64,000 nt of DNA from Hexactinellida sp. DTS-2022 (lineage: Eukaryota; Porifera; Hexactinellida): contig JAPNXP010000012.1 in assembly GCA_028753945.1 (NCBI GenBank), forward strand, positions 3,596,001 to 3,660,000, given 5' to 3'. Below, in pieces: positions 10,983 through 22,452 of the stretch. Below the pieces are notes generated by a model, which was given only the letters and a program-made list of their open reading frames with translations, was not told the origin of the DNA and ran no database searches. The position numbers and the translations under genes are program-made. How positions within the stretch are numbered: position 1 is the first letter of the stretch; each line of letters starts with the position of its first letter.

Positions 10983-12142
10983 AATCCAAAATTGCAGCCT
11001 GTGCCGACGCATGTTCCTTTGGTGGCACTATATTTTTGTGTTGTTTATTGATAGTGCCTCCAAAGGAACATGCTGTCGGCGCAGGCTGCAATTTTGGATT
11101 TTTTTTCGCCAAGTCATCAACGCCCAAGGTGTGAAGAAGCATTTGTTAATTGGTCCGAGTCACAAGGAACGGTAGATAAATTTGAAGTTTGTTACTATCA
11201 TAAACCATCTAGAGTTTAATACCATTTATTCATTACGTATTGATAATAAATTATATTATTAGTTAGTTATTTTAGCAATGTTATCCACGGTGATTTGAGT
11301 TTAGTCAACAAATTCCTTATATTATTATATTATATTTAATCCATTGTATAGTAATACTACAATTAAATAGAAGCCAGCGGGAATTTATAAGTTGAATCAA
11401 TTTAATTATCGCAAGTTGAAACAATAGTGAAAGATTTAACAAGTTAAATCAATATAATTATTACAAGTTGAAACAATGGAATTAGATTTAACAGTTATAC
11501 TGAAACTGAAGTGTGAGTAAACAAAGAAATTTCAACCCCCATTTATGGCAGAAATAAAACTCTTTATTGAAAGTTTTCTTCTCCCATCAGACGCAGAATT
11601 TTATGGTGAATCCAAATATGAAATAAAATTTAGGGGTTTAGTAAAACATATTTTGTGTTATGGACCAGACAAATTTTGAAAGGTGTTAAAGATGTGTCCA
11701 AAATTTGTTAATCAAAAATCGTAACCCCAGGTGCAAATTAGACGGTCCCATCGCACCTACATGCAAAGTTTAAGCCCATCAACTATAAAGCTCTGGCCAG
11801 GGCACCGTCTACGGAGAAAAAATAATAAAAATAAAAATAAAGGCAGTGATTCTAATACTGGGCCACTATACTATAGTATAGTCGGCACAGTAATAATAAA
11901 GGCAGTGATTCCAATACTGGGCCACTATACTATAGTATAGTCGGCACAGTAATAAAGGCAGTGATTCCAATACTGGGCCACTATACTATAGTATAGTCGG
12001 CACAGTAATAATAATAATAATAATAAAGGCAGTGATTCCAATACTGGGCCCACTATACTATAGTATAGTCGGCACAGTAAAAATAAAGGCAGTGATTCCA
12101 ATACTGGGCCACTATACTATAGTATAGTCGGCACAGTAAAAA
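10983..12142 (+). repeat. Single complete composite repeat unit inserted in Tigger
   Basis: Starts with the hairpin (10983-11100), continues with the type A body (11101-11820) and ends with five forward 55-bp monomers (about 11840-12140). Tigger sequence resumes immediately. An 8-bp direct repeat AGTAAAAA is seen at 10975-10982 and 12135-12142, consistent with a target duplication but A-rich and so not decisive. This isolated copy is the best evidence in the window for where a unit begins and ends. Confidence 0.8.
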
Positions 12143-12422
12143 TGCTGTTTGGTAAGACAAATTTCAATAAATTATTCAAGTCAACATGCTTGTATAGTAA
12201 GTAATCAAACGTTACAAGAATGACATGATTGTTAGGAATCTCATGGTCATGTAACAAGTATTCCCTAAAAAGGGATATTACAATGTTGCCAGTATAATAC
12301 GTGTCTTCTATAGTAATTCATAGCAATTCTTATACTACAAGAAAACGAAATCATGAGTATGGATACAATACTATCTTTGAGTCTAATATTGAAAACATTA
12401 TTCTTGCTAAAACAGTTTAGCT

Positions 12423-12818
12423 ATGGCAACAAGTTCATGTGCTGTTAAGTTGGAAATGTTAGAAATCAAATCATTTGTGAGAGGTTACCATGCTTATATG
12501 GATATTTGGACTCCAGAGGAAGGAGAACGTTTGAACTTAATCCGGGAGCCAGACCATATTAAAGATAAGTATGCAGTATCAGTTATGAAAGATGGCCTGG
12601 TTGTAGGCCATGTCCCTTATAATCTAGCACCAAGAATTTCACAATTTTTGAAGAGAGACATAAACAAAGCCTTTGCTGAGGTTAAATCTAAACCAATAAA
12701 CCGAGGAGCAGGTTTTGGCCTAGAGATTTCGTGTGTCTATTATCTGTATGGACCCAAGATTTACATAGATAAAATGAAGGAAATTGTGGATGCCCTTTCT
12801 TCAGACGGACTCCTCTAA
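12423..12818 (+). CDS. HIRAN-domain protein carried by the Tigger element
   Basis: Open frame of 131 aa from an ATG to TAA, no introns. Residues about 15-125 form a HIRAN domain: the opening FVRGYHAYMDIWTPEEGE, then IREPDHIKDKYAVSVMKDG and VVGHVPYNLAP, the usual HIRAN signature of a conserved REPxNxxDxxAV segment followed by GHVP. HIRAN domains bind DNA ends, classically the 3' single-strand end in the remodeller HLTF; here there is no helicase attached. It lies inside the Tigger boundaries (9098-13167), divergent from the transposase, and ends 350 bp before the right terminus. No disabling change is seen, unlike the neighbouring transposase. The role in transposition is inference; a captured host gene is the alternative. 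Confidence 0.85.
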   Translation: MATSSCAVKLEMLEIKSFVRGYHAYMDIWTPEEGERLNLIREPDHIKDKYAVSVMKDGLVVGHVPYNLAPRISQFLKRDINKAFAEVKSKPINRGAGFGLEISCVYYLYGPKIYIDKMKEIVDALSSDGLL

Positions 12819-13167
12819 TAACCTAATTTCCTAAAATCATGTAATATAGACGATATGTTATAAATATGTATATATATTTTAACTTCTTATTTGAAACGTT
12901 CTTAAAGAATGGCATGTATATGTATATGAGTGACTGTTACATATACATCTGATTGGTGCCGTATCTCGGAGGTAATTTTGTATTAAAAATTTCAATCGGG
13001 AGTTCACTTAACTGCCGTATGTCAGAGGTTGCCGTTACTCGGAGGTGCCGTTACTCAGAGGTTCAGGAAGTACTATTAGTATAGGAAAATAAATCGGTGG
13101 AATGGGATGATGCCGCTTCTCGGAGAGTTGCCGCTACTCGGAGGTGCCGCTTTGGGAGGTTTACCTG

Positions 13168-16100
13168 TATATATATATATATTTTTCTCCGAGACAGTGC
13201 CCCGGCCAGAGCTTTATAGTAGATAGGCTGAAACTTGGCATGTAGGTGCGATGGGACCGTCTAATTTGCACCTGGGGTTACGATTTTTGATCAACAAATT
13301 TTGGACAGCTCTTTAACACCTTTCAAAATTTGTCTGGTCCAGAACTAGAGAAATGTTTTACTAAACCCCCAAATTTTATTTCACATTTGGATTCACCATA
13401 AGATTCTGCGTCTGATGGGAGAAGAAATCTTTCAATAAAGGGGTCAATTTCTGCCATAAATGGGGGTTGAAATTTCTTTGTTTACTCACACTTCAATTTC
13501 AATAAAACTGTTAAATCTAATTCCATTGTTTCAACTTGTAATAATTATATTGATTTACTTGTTAAATCTTTCACTATTGTTTCAACTTGCGATAATTATA
13601 TTTATTTAACTTATAAATTCCAGCTGGCTTCTATTTAATTGTAGTACTACTATACAATGGATTAAATATAATATTATAATATAAGGAATTTGTTGACTCA
13701 ACTCAACCAACCGTGGATAACATTGCTAAAATAAATAACTAATAATATAATTTATTATCAATACATAATGAATGAATGGCATTAAACTCAAGATGGTTTA
13801 TGATAGAAACGAACTTCAAATTTATCTACCTTTCCTTGTGACTCCGACCACTTAACAAATGGTTCTTCACACCTTGGGAGTTGATGACTTGGCGAAAGAA
13901 AATCCAAAATTGCAGCCTGCGCCGACAGCATGTTCCTTTGGAGGCACTATCAATAAACCACCAACAAAATATAGTGCCACCAAAGGAACCTTGCGTCGGC
14001 ACAGGCTGCAATTTTGGATTTTTATTATTATCCTTCCGTATCCTCTCCACAGAACAGAGTTATATTTACTAAGAACTAGAATTTTCATGACAGGTGTCTC
14101 ATGGGTTACAGATGTGCACCTGGGGTCACGATTTATATTACATTTTTTTACTCATTTTTAAACCTGTTCAATGTTAGAAAAGGAACAATAAATGGTGCCC
14201 GAATATTTAATTTATTTGCAATCGATAGAGAATTAAATTCTACACCTTTTCACAGTGCACGAATTTTCGAATTTCGCTTCGTTTGTGCCACAATTGAGTT
14301 GCAAATTTCCTTTGTTTATTAACACTTTAGTTCTATTGAAAGTGTTAAATCTAATTCTATTGTTTCAACTTGTGATTATTATATTGATTCAACTTGTGAG
14401 ATCGAGTAGGCTTCTATTTTCTAATTGAAAACTAAGATTTTACATTCCATAACAACGACAGATTATGTGATTATATTTACTTCTGCGAGAGATTATTGTA
14501 CTGTTAATATACTGACGTAATTAATTATAAATAATTCAGTCAGTACATGACTTATATAGATGCTTCCAATTTGTTTTTAGGGGTTATCGGGTGTGCGGAA
14601 TGGAAATTTGATAGCCATATTAATTAATTTATTATTTATTACAAAATAATTTAACTTAATAATTGTAAGGTGACATTGAAATTGGTGTTATATTATAAAT
14701 AATATTAATAATTATTTATACTAATTAATTAAATATAATAAATCTCAGAGATTATACGAGATAGAGACAAACTTCCAATTTATCAATTGATTCTTATGCC
14801 ACGCAACACCTCTACCAATGGATCTTGACACCTTGAGGTGTTGATGACATCGTAAAAAAATGTGTTTTCACAATTTTGTGAATTATATAATTCAAATGGG
14901 TCGGTTGGTTTTGGGTAGTCACCCAACACGCACATAAAAAATGCTGACTCATCACTTATTATATTCTACTAAAACTTGAATATCTTTGAAATGAAATGAG
15001 CTAAAACGAAACTTCCCACTCACTAAGGGTCGTAGCCTTTTGAAACACCTTTCTGAAATAATTTAACACCTTCATAGTGATGATGACATGACGAAAAAAA
15101 AATACAAAATTGCAGCTGAGCCGACAGCATGTTCCTATGGAGGCACTATCAGTAAACAACCAACAAAATATAGTGCCACCGAAGGAACATGCGTCGGCAC
15201 AGCTGCAATTTTGGATTTTTTTTATTTTTATTTTTTCTCCGTAGACGGTGCCCTGGCCAGAGCTTTGGAGTTGATGGGCTAAAACTTGGCATGTAGGTGC
15301 GAAGTGACCGTCTAATTTGCACTTGGGGTTACGATTTCCGTTCAAATTTCTTAACATCTATTTAATCTAATTATACTTCATAACATTAAATAATAAATAG
15401 TGAGCTTCATAAAATTTACATATTTGGATAGAGAATTAAATTCTACACCTTTTCACAGTGCACGAATTTTCAAATTGGGCTTAGTTTGTGCCACAATTGA
15501 GTTGAAAATTTCCTTTGTTTACTCACACTTCAATTTCAGTAAACTATTAAATCTAATTCCATTGTTTCAACTTGTAATAATTATATTGATTTAACTTGTT
15601 AAATCCTACTCTATTGTTTCAACTTGCGATAAATATATTGATTCAACTTATAAATTCCAGCTGGTTTCTATTTAATTGTAGTATTACTATACAAAGGATT
15701 AAATACATTAATTTAATAAATGGAATTTGTTTATTTAACTCACTCACCGGGGATAACATTGCTAAAATAAATAACTAATAATATAATTTATTATCAATAC
15801 ATAATGAATGAATTTCATTAAACTCAACATGGTTATGAATAGAAATAAACATCAAATTCAACAATCGTTCCTTGGTCCCGCAGCATATTGTTAAATGAGT
15901 CTAAACACCTTGAGGCATTCATGACATGGCGAAAAAAATCCAAAATTGCAGCCTGTGCCGACAGCATGTTCCTTTGGAGGAACTATCAATAAAACACCAC
16001 CAAAAGATAGTGCCACCAAAGGAACATGCTGTCGGCACAGGCTGCAATTTTGTTTTTACTGTGCCGACTATACTATAGTATAGTGGCCCAGTTCTAATCT

Positions 16101-17900
16101 CACTGCCTTTATTACTGTGCCGACTATACTATAGTATAGTGGCCCAGTTCTAATCTTAGTACTTTGGTATATTATTACTGTGCCGACACAGTTCTAATCT
16201 TACTGCCTTTATTATTATTTCTCCTTAGACGGTGCCCTGGCCATACCTTATACATTGAGGGCTGAAACTTGGCATGTAGGTTCGTAGTGACCGTCTAATT
16301 TGCACCTGGGGTTACGATTTTTGATCAAATAATTTTAACACCTATTTAAACTAATTATGGCTATTACATGAAATCATACCTTGTGAACTTGATAAAATTT
16401 TCATATTGGATAGCTAATTTAATTATACACCTTTAGGAAAAACAAAAATATTCAACTGTGCGTTATTTTATGCCACAAATCGGTGTTTAAATTTCTTTGT
16501 TTACTCACACTTCAGTTTCAGTAAAACTGTTAGATCTAATTCCATTATTTCAACTTGTAATAAATATATTGATTAAACTTGTTAATCTTACACTATTGTT
16601 TAAACTTGCTATACTCATATTGATTCCACTTGTGAAATCGAGTAGGCTTCTATTTAATAATTGAAAACTAAGATTTACATTCCATAACAACAACAGATTA
16701 TGTGATTATATTTACTTCTGCGTGAATATTCTGCACAATGGATACACTGACATAATTAATCGCTCTGTCTTTAACTTATAGAGACTGTTCCAATTATATT
16801 ATTGGGGTTATCGAGTTCGCTGAATTAAAATATTAGAATGAATTCAATTTAGATTAATAATTATTGCATATAATTGAACTTATTTTATTTTGGCTGTACA
16901 TAATAATGATGTTAAATTTTTATACTGATTAGCTCCCCCCCTCAGATTTGTGTCTGGATCCGCCTCTATGTTCACCCAACACCAACCAACCCATTCGAAA
17001 TATACAATTAACGTAATTGTCAGAGCACATTTTTTTTTTACGATGTCATCATCATCTCAAGGTGTCAAGATCCATTTGTAGAGGTGTTACGTGGCATAAG
17101 GATCAATTGATATATTGGAAGTTTGTTCCTATCTTGTCTCATCTCTGAGATTATTGCTATTTAGAAAAAATCTCTAAATAATTAACACTATTTCAATGTC
17201 AACTTAAATTTATTAAGTTTCATTATTTGTTCTAAATTGTAAATAAAATTAATTTGGCTACCCGACATATTAATACTGACTGAATTAATTATAATTAATC
17301 GCGTCAGTAATTCACAGTGCAAGAGTGTTCTTGCAGAAGGAAATTTTATCACATATTATTTCGTTGTTATGGAATGTAAATTCTTAGTTTCCAATTTGAA
17401 ATAGAAGCCTACTCAAGTTGAATCAATTTAATTATCACAAGTTGAATCAATAGAATTAGATTTAATTAACACTTTCAATTGAATTCAATTGTTAGTAAAC
17501 AAAGGAGATTTGCACCTCAATTGTGGCACAAACTAACCACAATTTGAAATTCGTCCACTGTGAAATGGTGTAGAATTCAACTCTCTATCGAATGCATATA
17601 ATTTGAATATTTCAGGCACTAATTATTATTCCTGTTGTGACATCGAACAGGTGTAAAAATGTGTCCAAAAAATTGTAATTAAAATCGTGACCCCATGTGC
17701 ACATCTGTAACCTGTCCTCAATAAAACTTTGTTCTGTGGAGAGTAAACTGACTAAAACCTAATCAAGGCATTCATTTCATTACTGGGCCTCTATACTATA
17801 GTAAATTCGGCACATTAATAAAGGCAGTGAGATTAGAACTGGGCCACTATACTATATTATAGTCGGCACAGTAAAAATGTTGATCCGGTTCATCTCTAGT
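13168..17900. repeat. Composite hairpin repeat sea, first block (mostly reverse)
   Basis: Reverse type A body 13185-13900, hairpin 13901-14020, reverse long-body variant 14026-14850 ending in the GGTGCACATCTGTAACCC type, reverse type B segment to 15100, hairpin 15101-15217, further body to 15936, hairpin 15937-16053, three reverse 55-bp monomers (16055-16205) and another reverse body to about 17030. There the orientation flips to forward (TCATCATCTCAAGGTGTCAAG) and the block ends with two forward monomers (17780-17877). No gene is seen. Positions 17879-17900 hold a lone hAT-like end (GATCCGGTTCATCTCTAG). Confidence 0.8.
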
Positions 17901-18232
17901 TTATTGTAGGCAAACTAGTATGCCTATTGCAGATTTAGTATTGACAACTTTACAATAAGAATAAATAGTGATTTTTTCTTCAATTTAACCACGTAACTAA
18001 TTGTAGAGTAACTAGATTATGACGAATAAAGTGTAGCGAAGCGAACGAAACCATTGGATCATAATTAATAGTAGTAAGGAGTTGATACTTGATAGTAGTA
18101 TAAGAAACACAATTTCAAGAAAATACATACGTACACCTTATGCATGTTTATAATAATACTCCTTCCTAGTGTGAATTGTGCGCCTGTAGCAACCTGTTCT
18201 CCTCTGTCTCCGCCCCTAGACGAGACACTTAC

Positions 18233-18395
18233 TCAGCGATTCCCAACCTTTTCAACCGTTGGACCCTTATAGAAAATATTAGAAATTATGTGGACCCCCT
18301 CCCATTCCACATAATTTCTAATACTCCCAATTACAAATTTTGTGATCTTGTTGACCCCCTACTGCTCTCCGTGGACCCAAGATTGGAAACTACTG
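18233..18395. mobile_element. Probable hAT-like MITE with perfect internal palindrome
   Basis: Left end CAGCGATTCCCAACCTTTTC and right end, in reverse complement, CAGTAGTTTCCAATCTTGG are of the common hAT 'CAGnGnTTCCCAACC' kind. No 8-bp duplication could be confirmed. Internally ATTAGAAATTATGTGG and its complement flank CCCCCTCCC (about 18276-18323), giving a strong hairpin. Confidence 0.55.
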
Positions 18396-19796
18396 CAGAC
18401 TGCACTAACTCTATCAATAATCAGGTTATTTTATCGTACAATGTGCTATACTTGCAAACTTAATATGCATTCATACTTGTAATCAACCAAAATCAAGAAT
18501 GTGATGGATCTAACTATTCTTCTCATTAAGAAGTTCTCATTAATTAACATACATAGCTAAATGGTAGTTAAATATTTAAGATACAAGAATTTGGAATATT
18601 TCTCAGCTCAGCTCTAATTGACTATTATTGTCTAAGGTCATTTCAGAAACTGAGGCAACTGACCTTTACAAGTGCTGACCATAATACAAATATGTGCTAC
18701 TATATAAGTAGGTTCTTAACATTTGTAGGCTTCAAGTAATGTAACTGCCAAAGCAACTTATCGATATTCGACCCAATAACGAAATGGTTTGTTTCTGAAT
18801 CGGAAAGTATTATGGGGCACTGGTCCAGGCCGAGGCAGGAGGCCTTGACCCCACTTTGAGAATTTGCAAAGTCAATGCACTCGTAACAATACAGTACCTG
18901 TAGCCAGTTACTGACTCTTTCTATCGTTGGCATGTAGTCAATCCGAGATAATAATAATTCTATAGTATCTATAGTTTTTCTAGAATAGCCAATTAAATTA
19001 CTTCTGAGTACTATATAAATAAATAAAATTCTGGTGGAAACCCCTAGACCTCTTATAAATCGTTAGCTATGCTCGCTTTATTCCGTGGCCCCCCTTTTGA
19101 ACATTTATAGATCCATTAGTCAATTTATTTGTCCGACAAATTCAAATCTTCGAGGTCTCCGCCTGGGGGTGTCTACCATGCAACCATGGTGACTACCCAC
19201 TGGCTCCTCCAGCCCTGTTTTTTGTTTTACAATCTCATTATTTCTTAATACGAACACGATAGGAAATATTAAAAAAAAAAACACGAACACACTAACAAGA
19301 ACAAGAAAAATACAGTTCAACATGGCACGAACACGATTCGTGTTCATGTTGTCTTTGCTCAGCTCTAGCCCATAACAGTCAGATTTAATTGGTCAGGTTG
19401 TACCATACTTGCAGTACTTAAAATATCTCCTACCAACATGCTATACATATGTAACAGCCCGTTAAGTCCCTTGGTCTAGTTAACTAGTGTAATCTTACCT
19501 AGCCCAATTTATTTATCTGGCTGAGGGGGGTTAATCTGGCCTAGGTCTTTTTTACCCCCTAGCTTAGAATAACCACTCCAGCATATTTTATACCTTGGGT
19601 ATATTCTTGGGGAGTTAATCTGGATTTTAAGTCCTAGTTATGAAAACAAACTGTAGGAGGAAGAGAATCTGTTGAAGAAATAATATCATATTACATTTCT
19701 AGCTTAGGTATTTACGATATCGATAGTTCTTGTGTCCAATTACTGTGAATTTTATTAGTGATTCAATAGAAATGGATCAAATATAATGCTTCCAGT

Positions 19797-20084
19797 CAGT
19801 GCCGGATTAACTATGAGCGAGCCCTGGCGCAAGTTGGGATTTTGGGCCCCATGTATGAGTGAAAATATAAATGTAGGAATAGATAAAACATATTTAAATT
19901 GCGAGCATGAATTTATAATATAGATTGTATATTATTTTGCTTCAAATTATGCCAAATCAATGAAAATATAATATATCAGAATTGTCGCCTATGTGATAAT
20001 TCTGAAACATTTTTTTGTTGGGCCCCCTAGAATTCCTGGGCCTGGCGCATGTGCGCCAAGTGCGCCATGGTTAATCCGCTACTA
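19797..20084. mobile_element. hAT-type MITE, 288 bp
   Basis: Ends CAGTGCCGGATTAACTATG and, in reverse complement, TAGTAGCGGATTAACCATGG. Perfect 8-bp duplication CTTCCAGT at 19789-19796 and 20085-20092. GGGCCCC motifs sit subterminally on both sides. No coding capacity. Confidence 0.9.
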
Positions 20085-20579
20085 CTTCCAGTAGTTTTTG
20101 AACTATCATTAAATAAATAGACGTCATAAACAACTATTCATGAGAATTATTCACAATTTTTGCCATTTTTCAATTAATTAGTCAACTTAGGTTTGGACAT
20201 ACTCATAGACCGCTTAGAGAAATTTGGGTTAGAAAATTTGATTTTGAGTTACAGAGAGAGGCTTTACTTAATCATTACAATTTATATAATAAATATTTAT
20301 TTATTTCGCATATTCGAGTATAAATTTGTTTATTTGATTCATTATTTCAATAATTTCGCTTAATACATCAAAACCTTCGATAAATCGGGTCAACATTATA
20401 TTATAGTATTATGCTTTTATAATAGATGTTTATACTAACAAATTACAAATTTTCTGTTAATTGTTCTTGCTTAATGATGTTGAATTATCACCAGACCAAG
20501 ATGGCCGATAAGCGGAGTTAACTTGCATTGAAATGTATAGTTACAACCACTAGAATATTAGATATTGTTAATCTTTAAT

Positions 20580-21163
20580 CAGTGTTCCTCCTAAGCCTTT
20601 TGACCGGCCGGCTGGCCCGTAAAAACGCCAATTTGATCACCCAGCGGCCGGTCAAATCGACTCTGCAGCCGCTCATAATGACTTCCAAAATGTCTTTTTC
20701 CCCTCAAAATCGAAAGCAAGACCATTTTCCGGAAAGAGGGAATGGTTCCTATTTAATTTGAAGGTTGCATGTAGTATGTAACAGTGTTTCATACAGAATT
20801 TGCATACAAGGGGGGCAATCTGAATTATATAAATTCTCAAGGGGGGCACCTGGGATATGTATGTTCTTAAGGGGGGGGGGGGGGGGGGGCAAAATTAAAC
20901 TTCGTAGTGTAAGTGGTTTTTCTAGGGGGGCACTTGAAGGAACAGGGGGAGGGGGGATCCCCCCCTACAACCCCCTATATGAAACCCTGTGTAAGCATAG
21001 TATATGCACGCCTTTTAGAGTTTTTAGCGTGAGAGCGTGAAATATTGTATTCGTATGTTGAAAAAGTGTCGTATTCTCCAGCCGTTTATTAAATTTATCA
21101 GTCGATGAAGCTGGAACGAGGCCGGTCGAATGAGACCCATAACTTGGCTTAGGGGGAACACTG
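20580..21163. mobile_element. hAT-type MITE, 584 bp, with nested element
   Basis: Ends CAGTGTTCCTCCTAAGCC and CTTAGGGGGAACACTG with a perfect 8-bp duplication TCTTTAAT (20572-20579, 21164-21171). A second TIR element is nested near 20784-20991. Confidence 0.9.
20784..20991. mobile_element. Nested G-rich MITE with a long poly-G tract
   Basis: Left CAGTGTTTCATACAG and right, in reverse complement, CAGGGTTTCATATAGGGGG. Between them are several GGGGGGC blocks and one run of about 19 consecutive G near 20871. No clean duplication was found, so the exact edges are approximate. Confidence 0.6.
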
Positions 21164-22452
21164 TCTTTAATAAATATATTTTATAATTTAGCTAACATTT
21201 CTCGAGCCCACTATTTAAGTATCTCACACGGGGGGGAGTCACATCCCTTGTTAAGAATCTCTGTTTTACGGATAAGAAGACAAACAATAGAGAGAAAGAG
21301 AGTCTAATTATCTGGAATTTTATGTTACTTAAATTAAAAAAAGTAGTTTGCCAAGATTCGTCAATATCGTAGTCAATAAGATAATCTAAAATTACAGCTG
21401 TTCCGATATTATCTTCTTTGGAGGAAGTATACAGTAGAACTTCGTTAATGCGAATATAATGTAAAATATATTTCCTGTTAAGGGGCCGTTCAAACGTTAC
21501 GTAACGCAAAATTCCCGAAAATTGGACACCCCCCCTCCCTATGTCACGCTATGTCACAATATTGCTTATACCCCCCTTCAAAAAGAGTTATGCCAATATG
21601 ATGGTGTAAATTCACACTCATTGATATTTCTTCGAAAAGAGAACTTCGATTTCCAAAGAAATTAGTATTTTCGAATTTAATACGTTATTGTCACTTCATT
21701 GATGTACATTACACCTTAGTGTGACATCCAACTTTTGGTGCTTTGCAAGTTTCTTTCTACCATGCACCTCAGCCGCGGCACGTCTTTCGAAAAGTGGCAC
21801 GGCGGAGAATTTTGCATTATTTGAATGTCTTCAGACGACGAGACGCTGTACCAGATATTCGTTTAAGGTCCGGCGACGCCGCACCAGTTATTCAATGTGG
21901 TTCGGCGATTATTAAATCATTAATTTAATAAATTATCAATGAATTGTTTAATTTCGAACAGATACAGTACGTAGTTTATTACGTTAATTTTTCTAAAGCA
22001 ATTTAGTTTGCTTTAATGATTAATCCATTATTTGCAAATATGTACTACCACAATTGTATAAAAGATAGCAATATTTGAGTTGTATACTGTTGAATGACGA
22101 CTGAACCAATATCACTATGAAATAACATACTATATATAACCCAGTTTTTCTAATAGGGAATTCAGGCACTGAGAATGGTCACTTTTATAACTTTTTTTAG
22201 TTAAAGATTGAAATAGATCTGGCTTAGTCAGTTTGCAAACAATCTTATTATTAAAAAATATATCTCTCTGAGTCTCTAACTGACTTGTTCGACAGCTAAT
22301 ATATTACAATGACTATATAATTCGCTTACTCTTTCCCTGAAAAAGATACGTAACTTTTATTTTTTCATTCCCAATTTTGCACCGTATTTAGATTCGATTC
22401 CATGCGAATATTGTAAACTTAGTTTAATCCTAATTTATTTTCCAATAGTGAG

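Larger units (their letters stand above)
9098..13167. mobile_element. pogo/Tigger-type DNA transposon with two divergent genes
   Basis: Terminal inverted repeats CAGGTAAACCTCCCAAAGCG and its complement lie at the two ends, each flanked by TA. Subterminal arrays of GCCGCTACTCGGAGGT-like motifs occur at both ends in the same orientation (about 9140-9180 and 13015-13150), probable transposase-binding sites. It carries a minus-strand transposase (9380-10969) and a plus-strand HIRAN reading frame (12423-12818). A composite hairpin repeat unit is inserted at 10983-12142, just upstream of the transposase start. A 67-bp derivative of the same ends occurs at 24070-24136. Without the insertion the element is about 2.9 kb. 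Confidence 0.9.
17901..22440. other. Intergenic DNA with scattered MITEs, no gene recognised
   Basis: AT-rich sequence upstream of the dioxygenase gene. The open frames at 18176-18463, 20765-21040 and 21721-21928 overlap MITEs or lack any recognisable motif and are not called. A single MITE-type end, GGGGCCGTTCAAACGTTACG, lies at about 21481 followed by C-rich runs. A CAGCTCAGCTCT segment at about 18602 resembles the end of the MITE at 37427. The promoter of the 22453 gene must lie in the last kilobase, but no motif can be assigned. Confidence 0.5.

Noticed and set aside
18176-18463. 95-aa frame upstream of the dioxygenase gene
   Set aside because: It coincides with the hAT-like MITE at 18233-18395 and has no recognisable motif.
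21721-21928. Two overlapping arginine-rich frames
   Set aside because: Short, overlapping in different frames, without domain, splice support or homology that I can recognise.
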